Positions 32,520 to 43,354 are shown, counted from the first letter of the stretch. The stretch: 64,000 nucleotides of DNA from Macrosoma leucophasiata (GCA_036365455.1 JAWQUS010000022.1:3720001-3784000), one strand, 5' to 3'. Notes: generated from the letters alone by a model not told the origin. Numbers and translations are program-made.

Positions 32520-33275
32520 GAAATGTTACAAAACTTACAAAATAAACAGCTTAAGTATATTTGTTTTTATATTATTTCGCATTAACACATGCTTGTGAAA
32601 TATATTTTATTTAAAGAAAAATGGAAAGAAAAATTTAACTTCAGGCGAGACTCGAACTCGCGGCCTACTGGGAATCTAGTCCAGCCGCTCTTCCAATTGA
32701 GCTACTGAAGTTCAGTACCTTACAAAATAAATAGCTGAAGTATATGCTGATATGGTGTTAGTCATGCGGCAGATCAATTCAGGTACACAATTTTTTTCCT
32801 TCGACGTGAGGGGTAATACACGCAAGGTCGTGTATATTATTCGAAGGTCGTGGTTAAATATACTGTTTAGGCATCTATCGGCGGATCCACTTGTGATGTG
32901 TGACGACTAGTGACGTCATTACGAACAGTCGGAATAGTATGGATATTTTATTTTTAAAGAAAAAATTGACTTCAGGCAAGACTCGAACTCGCGACCTACT
33001 GGGAATCTAGTCCAGCCGCTCTTCCAATTGAGCTACTGAAGCCCTGCCCGATTTGTCAAATCTTTCCTTCACATCTATTGCATTGCTTTATGGTAGCAGC
33101 AGCGCCATCTATTACCAACCATGCTAGTTAGGCAACCGATATAATAGACTTTTCAGTTTATTGAATATCGTAAAGAAGTCGCTTTTACCCTTAATAATTG
33201 TTTTTATATTATTTCGCATTAACACATGCTTGTGAAATATATTTTATTTTTAAAGAAAAATGGAACGGATTTTTT
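32520..33275 (-). repeat. tRNA-F tandem array, two full tRNA-like sequences
   Basis: tRNA-like sequences at 32637-32712 and 32968-33042, 331 bp apart, both with box A TAGCTCAATTGG, box B GAGTTCGAGTC and paired acceptor ACTTCAG/CTGAAGT; anticodon loop CTAGATT. The tail CGCATTAACACATGCTTGTG occurs at 32578 and 33215. A third partial unit ends at 33270 in a T run. The spacer of the first interval contains REP-U. Confidence 0.8.
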
Positions 33276-33390
33276 TTTTTTTTTTTTTAGTTAGTATTGA
33301 TATTACACAAAGTCTGTGATGGTATGATGTGATGGTAAGAAATTTTAGCGCAAATGCCTAAGAGACACCTCTGTGGGTCCGAAGTCGTAC

Positions 33391-33660
33391 CTTTTATTTA
33401 TGTTGTGGAATTGGCAAACAAGCATGCAGTTCACATTGATGACTGCAGCCTATAGATAGACACTAACACAAAGACCAAGGTCAAAATGCAGATCCGTTAC
33501 CATTCCTGAGGCCTAAGGTGTTATGCCTCTGTGCCGACAATTACAAGGCCGTACATTACCACCTGACCGGAACACAATAATGCTGGATACTACCATTTAG
33601 CGTCAAGTATTAGGTAGTGCCTACGCCCTCGAGCTCTGTCACTAGAGCTCTACTACCAGT
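33391..33660 (-). mobile_element. REP-B in right arm of inverted duplication
   Basis: Near-inverse of 32054-32338; ends CTCTACTACCAGT. Confidence 0.87.
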
Positions 33661-33772
33661 TAGTGCAGTCAGTCCACCGAGCAATGGGTGTCAAAGCATT
33701 CCAATAGGGCGGTAGTTAAATATAACAACACGGAATGGGCAGCACAGCGTCCCACGATCAAACTACCCCAAT
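33661..33772 (+). repeat. REP-J piece in right arm
   Basis: TAGTGCAGTCAGTCCACCGA to CGTCCCACGATCAAACTACC, inverse of 31945-32053. Confidence 0.8.
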
Positions 33773-33775
33773 TTA

Positions 33776-33932
33776 CAAGGCCGTACGGCAATACGGCAAT
33801 TACAGGGCCGTACATTACCACCTGACCGGAACACGATAGTGCTGAACACTACCATTTAGCGGTACCAAATGTATTAGGTAATGCGGTGGTGCCTACGCCC
33901 GCGAGCTGCGTCACTAGAGCTCTACCACCAGT
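33776..33932 (-). mobile_element. REP-B 5' half, minus strand
   Basis: GGGCCGTACATTACCACCTG to CTCTACCACCAGTA; joined to the inverted duplication by a short CAATTTACAAGGCCGTACGG junction. Confidence 0.8.
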
Positions 33933-34011
33933 AAAGTACCTGGGCTTAGGATATATGCGATTAGGGGCGGTGCAACTCTCGTTCTAGTCATCGGTTGTTA
34001 ATAACCGGAAA

Positions 34012-34258
34012 TGGAACACGCGGGTCGTACTAGCAGAGAATATGTAATAATACTACGTATAGAATGGACACTTCGACGTCCCGCCGGAGTTCCCCGCATC
34101 ACCCAACCTCCTCCCCTCTTATGGGCGACGGTTGGTATTTTGTACATGCTACGCACACAGGTGCACGTGTAAATTCACGTCACTGATTGATGTCTGTGTA
34201 ATAGAGACCAAATTAAGCGTTTGTATGGAATTTTGGCGGAGTGTCCGCGGTGTGATAC
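34012..34258 (+). repeat. REP-Q copy
   Basis: Inverse-orientation partner of 19215-19470 with an internal GC-rich block (CCCGCCGGAGTTCCCCGC) that differs from the partner. Confidence 0.65.
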
Positions 34259-34378
34259 TAGGGTCGGGGTTAGGGGTGGGCGCGTTATTCGGGTTTTTGT
34301 GGAGTGTTGTAGGTTTGTTCATCGTGGCGAAGACCAAAGTGTTCTCATCGTCCGGGTCTTTGAGATGCAAAAGAGCAA

Positions 34379-34575
34379 TCTTTACATATAAGAATGAATG
34401 TTTGTCTGTATGTCCATCATAGAATCGTAAACTACGTTTTTGATCTGGTGATGATCTTTAGCAAAGTGGATGTGCATGAGCCCACGAACGTTTCTGCGTT
34501 GGAAAATTCGATAGATGGCGCCACTGTCGTTTTTAGTTGGTGGCGTAGCAACGCGCGCAGGGTACGTACAGCTAG
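34379..34575 (+). mobile_element. Helitron-like element
   Basis: TCTTTACATATAAGAATGAA start after A, and GGGTACGTACAGCTAG end before T: TC...CTAG termini with A/T target. 197 bp. Confidence 0.6.
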
Positions 34576-34933
34576 TTACCAATAAAAGTAACCAGCAGCT
34601 GCTAAATTTAGTTAATTAAATAACAATAAAGATGTCTTTCCTGCCACAGTATATAAGTTAAGCTGTGTATTTATAATTGTTGATCCGAATCATAATTTTT
34701 TTCTCTTAATTATAATTAACAATGTTTATACGTACCTATCTTGCGCGTGTTGGCGCGTAAAAACAAAATATAAGAGCAATTTTTGTATAAACGATTACGT
34801 CAAGGATATCTTTTAGGTGTTTTTGTGGCTATATATCAGCGTATTAATCAAGATTTTTTTAATCAATTGTAACATGTGATCATGTGCTTTAGGTCCTTCA
34901 AAGACGCAAGATCTTGCGAAATATTTTTTTTTT
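34576..34933. other. Unassigned AT-rich stretch
   Basis: Nothing recognised. Confidence 0.4.
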
Positions 34934-35213
34934 GGTAGACCTTCAGTTACGGACCTCACGGGAGCTCACACAGCCGCATCACCTAATATACTTGCCGCTA
35001 AATGGTAGTCTTCAGCACTATCGTGTTCCGTCCAGGTGGTAATGTACAGCCCTGTAATTTCCGGCACAGAGGCATAACATCTTAGGCCTCAGGAGTGATA
35101 ACGCATCTGCATTTTGGCCTTCGTCTTTGTGTGGGCGTCTATAGGCTGCAGTTTTCACTTAACATCAATGTGAACTGCATGCTAGTTTGCCACTTCCATT
35201 ACATAAAAGAAAA
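34934..35213 (+). mobile_element. REP-B, full length
   Basis: GGTAGACCTTCAGTTACGG to CCATTACATAAAAG. Confidence 0.87.
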
Positions 35214-35285
35214 TATTGAAATCTCTTTTGAATCCTTGATGCTTGGGTAACTTTAGGAGATAAAACAAACTATATGTACTCAGTT

Positions 35286-35379
35286 GTAGGTAGACGAGGC
35301 ACGAGAGGTTTGTCAGAACCGGGATGTCTGGCGCTCTACACTCTCTGCCTACCCCGTTAGGGACCTGGCGTGAAGATAC
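35286..35379 (+). mobile_element. LINE-A tail, 94 bp
   Basis: Exact 14-bp target duplication ATATGTACTCAGTT at 35272-35285 and 35380-35393. Confidence 0.93.
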
Positions 35380-35393
35380 ATATGTACTCAGTT

Positions 35394-36449
35394 ATCAATA
35401 TCAAATGACAATGACAGATTGTGACCCACCATTTACACGAAATGTAAATTAAAGAAAAACTATGTTATGAAAATAGAATTCTTAGTTTATAGATCTTTTT
35501 TCTGTGTAACTTGAGGTTAATAATTACGTTAAAAAAGTCTTGAATATGGTTGTTCCTACTTAGAATCGCAATCAATTGCGTTACTCAAAATAACAATAAA
35601 GTACTTTAAAACGTTCTAACTCAAGTTTTAATCACTCAAAGTTAGTTTTAATCCAAACATATTATTTTCGTATGTGTAATTAATATAAACATTATTTTTA
35701 AATAATTACAAACGGTGTTTTTACTATTGAAACGTTGACAATGTAGGTATCGGTCAATATTTCTACTGTCATAGATTTTCGATCTACCCGAAAAACGATT
35801 GTACTTAAATAAAATAGCAACAACAAACCTAGGTACTTATATCAAAGAACTGTTCTTTAAATATAAAATACTTTATTTATACTCAGCGTAAAGTTCAAGA
35901 AATCAGAATGATTTATACTTCCAGGCTGTATGGACCATGTCTTTTGCCTTACTGTGTGTACTTTACCAAATGTGTATTACTGCGGCCGTGCCATGCACGA
36001 CATGTCTTAGGTTTACACACAAACTACAAGTTTAAAAGTGATTAAATGTGTGTGTAAGTAATCAGTGATTAAATCTCAGCAAAAAGAGGTATTTGCCGTG
36101 CTGGTAAATAACTGTTTTCAAGTGGGTCAAAGTTCTATATAATTTCTGGCTTTGTCATTTGTCCACTATTTTGAAACTCACTTAGAACGACATTGGCAAC
36201 ATCAGTTGGTAAGAAAAACATCAATTCATAGATATATTTCACTGAAAAGTTAGTCAGGGGTGAGTTAATCAAAGTTTCCCGATTCAAAGTTCCTCTCGCT
36301 TTGCAAAGTAAAGCTAAAAAAATGCAACAGGGCAATACACTCATTTCAGTCCCAATTTAATGTTGTTATAGCTTAAGCTTAACTTAATCAAAAATTTGAA
36401 AACTTCCACCTTTTAATTAAGCTAGCAATGTACTACAAATACTACAATG
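35394..36449. other. 1-kb AT-rich stretch, no recognised feature
   Basis: No repeat match within the window and no coding signal; the 69-codon minus frame at 36135-36344 has no family resemblance. Confidence 0.4.
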
Positions 36450-36544
36450 TACTACGCCAGGGGTCGAGCCAACATAAGCAATTTATAAAACTTCAAAGTT
36501 TTTAAAGAGCCACTATAATTTTCTTAACAAAGAAATAGTACTTG

Positions 36545-36798
36545 TTTTTACGTTATTTCGCATTAACACATGCTTGTGAAATATATTTTATTTTAAAGAC
36601 TTTGCCTAACTAGCATAGTTGGCAATAGATGGCGCTACTGCTACCATAAAGCAAGGCAATAAATGTGAAGGAAAGATTTGACAAATCGGGCAGGACTTCA
36701 GTAGCTCAATTGGAAGAGCGGCTCGACTAGATTCCCAGTAGGCCGCGAGTTCGAGTCTCGCCTGAAGTCAAATTTTTCTTTCCATTTTTCTTTAAAAT
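36545..36798 (+). mobile_element. tRNA-F unit retroposed into the hAT element
   Basis: Exact 13-bp target duplication GAAATAGTACTTG at 36532-36544 and 36799-36811. The tRNA-like sequence (36694-36769) sits near the 3' end, followed by an AAATTTTTCTTTCC tail. The first ~54 bp are the tail sequence in inverted orientation, as expected from twin-priming 5' inversion (inference). Confidence 0.8.
36694..36769 (+). other. tRNA-like sequence
   Basis: Acceptor ACTTCAG pairs with CTGAAGT; D arm GCTC/GAGC; T arm GCGAG-TTCGAGT-CTCGC; box A TAGCTCAATTGG, box B AGTTCGAGTCT. The anticodon arm is imperfect (CTCGA/CCCAG) and 2 nt long for a class I tRNA, so I do not call a functional tRNA gene. Identical copy at 37796-37871. 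Confidence 0.7.
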
Positions 36799-37171
36799 GA
36801 AATAGTACTTGCATAAATTTATTTTTTTGATAAAAAAAAGAAACAGAAAAATGAATAAACAATTATTCTTTTTTAAGTCATGTTTTTTTTACAACAAATT
36901 CGATATTATATATATTAATGGTACAATTGGTTGAGAAATAGAAATGATCCCAATCCTCGTTAGTCGATTCAAAAGATTTTTTAAAGATTTTTTGTAGTTA
37001 ATCTATAAGAAGCTAATTAAGTTATGAGGCCCAGTACGAAAATTGTTTATGAGGAGTGAAGTCAAGCGAAACACGAAAGTTGAGTCAACTTGATCGTACA
37101 CTAGCGATCTCCTTACCGTGTGTTTTCATTGATGAAAAATTCACATAAAAACATGTTAAAATGATAGGTTT

Positions 37172-37572
37172 GGAGTTTTGGCGGGAAACTTGAAAGAGGC
37201 GTATGGTGTTCTTATTTTATTTCATTTTCTTGGTGTATTTTTAAGTTATATTGAATAAAGTTGGTGGCATTTTGTTTGATATAGGTTTATGACAGTGCCC
37301 GTGTATAGTGAAATAGAATAACAGTGCGAAAACACGACCTTTCAGGTTGCCTCCAAAACTTCATTGTAAATGTTCTGGTAAAGTAGCCATCGCTTTACTC
37401 GAATAACTTGACTGTAACTCACTTGACTGACATATTATACTTGATACTTGCATATTATACTTGATATTATACTAACTTTGACGCTGCTTAAATAAATACG
37501 AAATATCGTTTTACTTGACACTGGCAATATGCGTAATAGCGATGCCATAACAATAAAAAAAAATAAAAAAAA
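37172..37572 (+). mobile_element. REP-G in hAT element, copy 1
   Basis: GGAGTTTTGGCGGGAAACTTG to poly(A). Target duplication AAATGATAGGTTT at 37159-37171; the right-hand partner survives only after copy 2 (38675-38687), which proves the insertion preceded the tandem duplication. Confidence 0.88.
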
Positions 37573-38674
37573 AACATAAGCAATTTATAAAACTTCAAAG
37601 TTTTTAAAGAGCCACTATAATTTTCTTAACAAAGAAATAGTACTTGTTTTTACGTTATTTCGCATTAACACATGCTTGTGAAATATATTTTATTTTAAAG
37701 ACTTTGCCTAACTAGCATAGTTGGCAATAGATGGCGCTACTGCTACCATAAAGCAAGGCAATAAATGTGAAGGAAAGATTTGACAAATCGGGCAGGACTT
37801 CAGTAGCTCAATTGGAAGAGCGGCTCGACTAGATTCCCAGTAGGCCGCGAGTTCGAGTCTCGCCTGAAGTCAAATTTTTCTTTCCATTTTTCTTTAAAAT
37901 GAAATAGTACTTGCATAAATTTATTTTTTTGATAAAAAAAAGAAACAGAAAAATGAATAAACAATTATTCTTTTTTAAGTCATGTTTTTTTTACAACAAA
38001 TTCGATATTATATATATTAATGGTACAATTGGTTGAGAAATAGAAATGATCCCAATCCTCGTTAGTCGATTCAAAAGATTTTTTAAAGATTTTTTGTAGT
38101 TAATCTATAAGAAGCTAATTAAGTTATGAGGCCCAGTACGAAAATTGTTTATGAGGAGTGAAGTCAAGCGAAACACGAAAGTTGAGTCAACTTGATCGTA
38201 CACTAGCGATCTCCTTACCGTGTGTTTTCATTGATGAAAAATTCACATAAAAACATGTTAAAATGATAGGTTTGGAGTTTTGGCGGGAAACTTGAAAGAG
38301 GCGTATGGTGTTCTTATTTTATTTCATTTTCTTGGTGTATTTTTAAGTTATATTGAATAAAGTTGGTGGCATTTTGTTTGATATAGGTTTATGACAGTGC
38401 CCGTGTATAGTGAAATAGAATAACAGTGCGAAAACACGACCTTTCAGGTTGCCTCCAAAACTTCATTGTAAATGTTCTGGTAAAGTAGCCATCGCTTTAC
38501 TCGAATAACTTGACTGTAACTCACTTGACTGACATATTATACTTGATACTTGCATATTATACTTGATATTATACTAACTTTGACGCTGCTTAAATAAATA
38601 CGAAATATCGTTTTACTTGACACTGGCAATATGCGTAATAGCGATGCCATAACAATAAAAAAAAATAAAAAAAA
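37573..38674. repeat. 1102-bp tandem duplication, copy 2
   Basis: Contains the second tRNA-F unit (37647-37900, tRNA-like 37796-37871) and the second REP-G (38274-38674). Confidence 0.93.
38274..38674 (+). mobile_element. REP-G in hAT element, copy 2
   Basis: Identical to 37172-37572; followed by the original right target duplication AAATGATAGGTTT. Confidence 0.88.
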
Positions 38675-39111
38675 AAATGATAGGTTTGACAGCAGTGCGA
38701 ACGCTAGCACCAACAAGACATTTATCGCAATACATACTTTATGCGACGAGTTGCGAAACATCATCATATTTAAAGCAAACTAGGGGTTACGCATACCGAG
38801 TAAACTCCAGTCGTGCGTCGGAGCCAAAGAGAACATAATACATACTGAAAGTCGGAGATGACACACAACTAAAGAGCCGCAGTTTCATACCCAAAGAGCC
38901 GCACCTGACTCGCGAGGCGCAGGTTGCCGACCCCTGTACTACGCTAACAAAACGATACAGTGTCAGATCGAAATTTACATAATTTAGTGTTCAATCATCG
39001 AGTATAGCCTAATAGTAGCCAATCATATTAGTTAAATCAATTGATAGTCCAATCAGAATTAATAAATAAACTATTAGGGCAACGGCTTATCCATGATTAT
39101 ATAACTTCTTA

Positions 39112-39550
39112 ACTAAGTAAGTTGAACGCGGTCGAGATGAGATCTCTGCGCAAGATCTGCGGTGTGTCACTCACCGATCGCGTTCGTAATGAAGATGTAA
39201 GAAAGAGGCTTTGTGTGAATGATAGTATCGGTGTAAAAATGAAAAAAGGCATGCTCCGATGGTTCGGGCATATAGAAAGAATGTCGAATGAGCGAATGAC
39301 TAAACAGATATACAATGCGAATGTGGATGGCTGCAGAGGCCCAGGAAGACCAAGGCTGACCTACCATGACCAAATAGGTCGAGTTCTGTCTGATGGTGGG
39401 GTCAAAAGTCTTAGGAATCGGCGTGCATGTATGAAGGGAATGATGAAGGTAGACGAGGCACGAGAGGTTTGTCAGAACCGGGATGTCTGGCGCTCTACAC
39501 TCTCTGCCTACCCCGTTAGGGACCTAGCGTGAAGATACATACATACATAC
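39112..39550 (+). mobile_element. LINE-A, longest copy, ORF C-terminus intact
   Basis: An uninterrupted frame 39122-39532 encodes the last 136 residues of an RTE-like ORF: LRKICGVSLTDRVRNED, MLRWFGHIERMSNERMTK, GRPRLTYHDQIGRVLSDGG, NRRACMKGMMKVDEAREVC, then RSTLSAYPVRD and a stop 3 bp before the 3' UTR. The (TACA)n tail is at 39533-39550. Imperfect target duplication TATATAACTTCTTA / TATATAATTTCTTA. RTE assignment rests on the RWFGH..RM..GRPR pattern. Confidence 0.88.
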
Positions 39551-39716
39551 ATATATAATTTCTTATAACACGAGTTATATACCTCATTTGACGTCACGAA
39601 CCACCAGTTTGGGAGATCAAAGGTAATAACCGCCAGGCACGGTCGATACCGTGACGATTCAGCTTATCCTTTGATAGAAAAAAGGAGTAATAGGCAAAAC
39701 CAACCAAATACAGAAC

Positions 39717-39942
39717 CTAGCAAGCAATAATGCACATCGAGCCTACAAAAGAGACAATCGGCTAGTTTCGACTTCGTAGAGCGTTATCTCTGCTGCACAC
39801 TGCCTACGTACTGATATTCTGGTATTGGTCAAACTTGATCAAAGTGGTCGACGAACGTCACATAGGTAGGTAAGGTGCGAGAGAGATAACGCTCTACAGA
39901 CCCGAAGTCGATGTGCAAAATTTCTTGTTGAATACTGTACCA
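39717..39942. mobile_element. MITE-C
   Basis: GCAATAATGCACATCGAGCC to TTCTTGTTGAATACTGTA; both inner arms present. Confidence 0.83.
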
Positions 39943-40086
39943 GATAATTAAAACTAAAAAGTGATATTATAAAATACAGATTTCTTCCAAATTCCTAACT
40001 TATACCACTTAACGCGTTCGCTTTCTTTAGACTGTGCTAATACGTTGTCAAATAAATCTATGTAACCTTTTTCATTTTTGCTACTT

Positions 40087-40231
40087 GTATGTATTGTATG
40101 TATGTATCTTCACGTCAAGTCCCTTGAAGGGTAGGCAGAGAGTCTGGCGTGCTAGATATCCCGGTCCTGACACACCTCCCGTGCTTCTTCTACATTCATC
40201 ATTCTCTTCAAACATGCACGCCGATTCCTAA
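40087..40231 (-). mobile_element. LINE-A tail
   Basis: TGTATGTATCTTCACGTCAA to GCACGCCGATTCCTAAG; directly followed by SINE-D. Confidence 0.85.
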
Positions 40232-40570
40232 GTTGGCTGGTGCAGATCGGAAGCGATCTACTCGGTTAAGCGATACCGACGCAGTCGGGTGTGTGATAGG
40301 TGACCGCTAGTGGTAAATTAAAATGCGCGTTTCCGTGCTTCGGACGGCACGTTAAGCCGTCGGTCCCGGTTGCTATCGATAGATAGCAGTCGTTAAACCT
40401 TGTCGGAAGCCTTATGCGGTTTGAAAACATCCGACAGCGGGTTGGCCACTAACCCGTATCTCCACCAACCCGCATTGGAGCAGCGTGGTGGAGTAAGCTC
40501 CAGGCCTGCTCCCAAGAAGGGGAGAGACTTGTGCCCAGCATTGGGACGTATAATGAGCTGCCATTATTAA
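40232..40570 (+). mobile_element. SINE-D
   Basis: GGCTGGTGCAGATCGG head with GGTTAAGCGATACCGACGC and a diverged box C (GATAGGTGACCGC); 3' end CAGCATTGGGACGTATAATG plus ATTATTAATTA. Confidence 0.85.
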
Positions 40571-40810
40571 TTACGGCATTATATTTTTGAAAACGTTCAA
40601 ATTGCACTTACCTCCACAACCGTGGTTGATCGGAAGAGATAGCATTGGAGTAGACCTTCCTTCTCGTTGAATAGAATATAGAATAGCTCCTCTGGTCTGC
40701 CTGGAACCTGGCTGGCCCTGGATAGAATAACAACATTGAATGTCTACTTACCTACGAATAATGTAAAGAAGTGTTACTAGGCTGCACCAAGATATATATA
40801 TATATATATA

Positions 40811-41095
40811 TTTTTATGTTATGGAAGTGACAAACAAGCATGCAGTTCACATTGATGTTAAGTGATGACTGCAGCCTATAGACACCCACACAAAGACCGA
40901 GGGCAAAATGCAGATGCGTTACCACTCCTGAGGCCTAAGGTGTTACGCCCCTGTGCCGGAAATTACAGGGCCGTACTACATTACCACCTGACCGGAACAC
41001 GATAGTGCTGAACACTACCATTTAGCGGCAAGTATATTAGGTAATGCGGTGGTGCCTACGCCCGCGAGCTCCGTCACTGGAGCTCTACCACCAGT
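40811..41095 (-). mobile_element. REP-B, full length
   Basis: Preceded by a (TA)n tract; TTTTTATGTTATGGAAGTGAC to CTCTACCACCAGT. Confidence 0.9.
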
Positions 41096-41111
41096 GGATT
41101 TTTTTTAAAGG

Positions 41112-41435
41112 CGACGTTCATAAATGTTTGGAGCCTGGGCCCGCACCATTTACACTATATTGAGAGATGAAGCATAAAACACTTAATCATTTACAGCTAT
41201 TCAAATCGTTAACTAAATCTGCAATTAATTGTCGTGTATATTTCGAAAACAAGAATGTCATAGTAGCGATATGGCAACATATTCCTCTCATACAAAAATT
41301 ACGTGAAATAAGTATTTCCGACAAAAAAAAACAACGAATCATTTCATTTTTTGAGTATTCATCCACGATTCTGCGTATTTTTCTCTAACTTTTGATATAG
41401 TGTACAAGGTGTGGGCTCAACGTAGAACTTCTCCT
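41112..41435. mobile_element. MITE-CC
   Basis: GTTCATAAATGTTTGGAGCC with GGGCCCGCACCATTTACACT on the left; GATATAGTGTACAAGGTGTG, GGGCTCAACGTAGAAC on the right gives inverted ends around GCCC.CACC.T.TACACTAT. Confidence 0.65.
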
Positions 41436-41436
41436 T

Positions 41437-41830
41437 TAAAGTTATTGTAACATTTCACATCCTTCTCTAACTTAAAGAAATCTGTTAATGTTAGAGAAGG
41501 ATGTGAAATCAGTTACACAATTTATACTGGTGGTAGAGCTCCAGTGACGGAGCTAACGGAACTTGCCGCTAAATGGTAGTGTTCAGTACTATCGTGTTCC
41601 GGTCACGTGGTAATGTACGGCTCTGTAATTTCCGGCACAGAGGCATAACACCTAATGCCTCAGGAATGGCAGCGCATCTGCATTTTGATCCCTGGTCATT
41701 GTGTTGGTGTCTATAGGCTGCAGTCATCACTTAACATCAATGTGAACTGCACGCTTGTTTGCCACTTTTATAACATAAAAAAAACAATAACTTTAACTTC
41801 AACAAATATCTTGATGCAACCCAGCTTAAG
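41437..41830. mobile_element. MITE-N split by REP-B
   Basis: AAGTTATTGTAACATTTCAC and the centre palindrome ACATCCTTCTCTAAC...GTTAGAGAAGGATGT; the right arm AACAATAACTTTAAC and TATCTTGATGCAACCCAG follow the REP-B. Confidence 0.8.
41525..41784 (+). mobile_element. REP-B in MITE-N
   Basis: ACTGGTGGTAGAGCTCCAG to TTATAACATAAAAAAAAC; ~25 bp missing near the 5' end. Confidence 0.87.
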
Positions 41831-41840
41831 CCAAAAAACA

Positions 41841-42088
41841 CGTACAGTATCCAAGAAGAAATAATGCACATCGACCTCATGAAGAGACGTCGGCTTATTT
41901 CGGATCTGTAGAGCGTTATCTCTTTCGCACCTTACCTATTTGACATTTGTCTACCATTTTGATCAAGTTTTGAACAATACCGGACTACGGATACTTACGT
42001 AGGCAGTGTGCAGCAGAGATAACGCTCTATGAAGCCAATTGTCACTTTCATAGACTCGATGTGCATTATTTCTTGTTGAGCACTGTAA
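41841..42088. mobile_element. MITE-C, both termini present
   Basis: TACAGTATCCAAGAAGAAAT at left and ATTTCTTGTTGAGCACTGTA at right, the best example of the TACAGTGCTCAACAAG inverted ends. Confidence 0.87.
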
Positions 42089-42491
42089 ATAGACACACCG
42101 TGGGCGGTCGTTTAAAGGACACTCCGTAGACCGTCAGGCTATTTCGCACGTTTCCATGTGTGTTGTCCGCATTGTGAGTGAGTGATACACCAACATTACC
42201 AACCCATTGCAATTCAAAGTGGCAAATGGCGCTGCTAGTATTCTGGTTTCTTTAGCTCCGGGAATATATCCATTGATGGTTTATTTGATTAGGATTTTTG
42301 ATACACTTAAATTATTTTTTTCTTATGTTATCTACTTTTAATATAATCATTATTTTATTATTTTTAATTTACTTGATAATAAATAGTAATAACTTCATAT
42401 AAAAGTATTCTGAAAGTATTTCTACATTCATCATTCTCATTCGGTATGCCGAAACAACATCCCCATTGTCTGTGACCCGTCTGTCACAAGA
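42089..42491. other. Unassigned stretch
   Basis: AT-rich; nothing recognised. Confidence 0.4.
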
Positions 42492-42984
42492 GTAATCCTT
42501 TAGGACCGGCGCTCACTGACGACGTGGTTCGGCATGGCACGGCAGGTTGTGCTGCGGTATACCGCGGCGTTCCGTGGCATCCTGCCGAAAGCCAAGCCAC
42601 TTGCATCAACTAGTTTTGCACCGACCGGACTGCGCTCCGGTAACCGAAATGATCACTGCGTATTTTTTCAATCTTATTTCAACAAGCTTAGCAATTATAA
42701 TTCTTCGACACAAACTGAGCCATACGTCTCGCGGGAGGCGATGGAACCGATGGAATGAAACGGTATGACAAGTCATGCCGGAGCATCGCGCGGCGCGTCG
42801 CGTCATGCCGCAGCATCCCGCGGCACTCACGTCGCGTCGTCTCGCGGCCCCGTGGCATCAAAAAAGTAACGTTAATTCTAAAATCTTTACAATAAGATTC
42901 AAAATAACTTTATTCGATATAGAAAACTATTGCTTATGACACGCCGTGCCGTGCCGGCAGTGAGCGCCGGCTCTTAAGGATTAC
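42492..42984. mobile_element. TIR-X, GC-rich inverted-repeat element
   Basis: Ends GTAATCCTTTAGGACCGGCG and the inverse GTAATCCTTAAGAGCCGGCG followed by CTCACTG on both sides. The interior has GC-rich arms built of GGCACGGC/CGCGGC blocks, with a diverged direct repeat TCATGCCG(G/C)AGCATC(G/C)CGC at ~42773 and ~42805, and an AT-rich centre. No transposase; superfamily unknown. Confidence 0.7.
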
Positions 42985-43169
42985 ATTTTTTATGTTCGAG
43001 GTACGAACCTCCAAAAAAATACAACATACCTTAATATGTCCACCAATCGATGCACTATTACAGGCTCGAAATTCCCGTTGTAAGCTTTAAGACACCCGTC
43101 TTCTATCGCTATGCTGAGCTGTGGACAAAAATTCATCTGAGTACCACTCGTACATTTATTTGCATGTCT

Positions 43170-43264
43170 GTAAGTATGTATCGTCACGCTAAACCTAATG
43201 GGGTAGGCAGGGTGAAGGGAGCGCCAGATATCCCGGCCCTGATACACATCCCGTGCTTCTTCTA
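43170..43264 (-). mobile_element. LINE-A tail
   Basis: GTATGTATCGTCACGCTAAA to CCCGTGCTTCTTCTACAT; adjoins MITE-E. Confidence 0.8.
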
Positions 43265-43267
43265 CAT

Positions 43268-43350
43268 CATAGAGCAACACGGGCCACCGGCCGCGGCGGA
43301 CCGGAGGGGAGTAGCCATAGCGTTTATTACCGATGCAAAACAGTCTGTCA
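43268..43350. mobile_element. MITE-E left part
   Basis: CATAGAGCAACACGGGCCAC to CAAAACAGTCTGTCAT, then cut. Confidence 0.8.
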
Positions 43351-43354
43351 TATT

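Larger units (their letters stand above)
31945..33772. repeat. Inverted duplication, ~390-bp arms
   Basis: 31945-32338 (REP-J plus REP-B) and 33391-33772 (REP-B plus REP-J, reversed) share private variants such as AGTATCCAGCATTATTGTG, GAGCTCTAGTGACAGAGCTC and the exact GGGACGCTGTGCTGCCCATT. The ~1.05-kb loop holds the tRNA-F array. Confidence 0.85.
36471..37572. repeat. 1102-bp tandem duplication, copy 1
   Basis: By eye identical to 37573-38674 throughout. The junction lies at the REP-G poly(A) (…AAAA|CATAAGC). Confidence 0.93.
36458..38936. mobile_element. hAT-like non-autonomous element enlarged by insertions and duplication
   Basis: Ends CAGGGGTCG...CGACCCCTG with exact 8-bp target duplication TACTACGC at 36450-36457 and 38937-38944, the hAT signature. 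Subterminal AAAGAGCC motifs occur near both ends (36505, 37607, 38870, 38894). It carries a tRNA-F retroposon and a REP-G, and the whole block 36471-37572 is tandemly repeated. No transposase. Confidence 0.88.
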
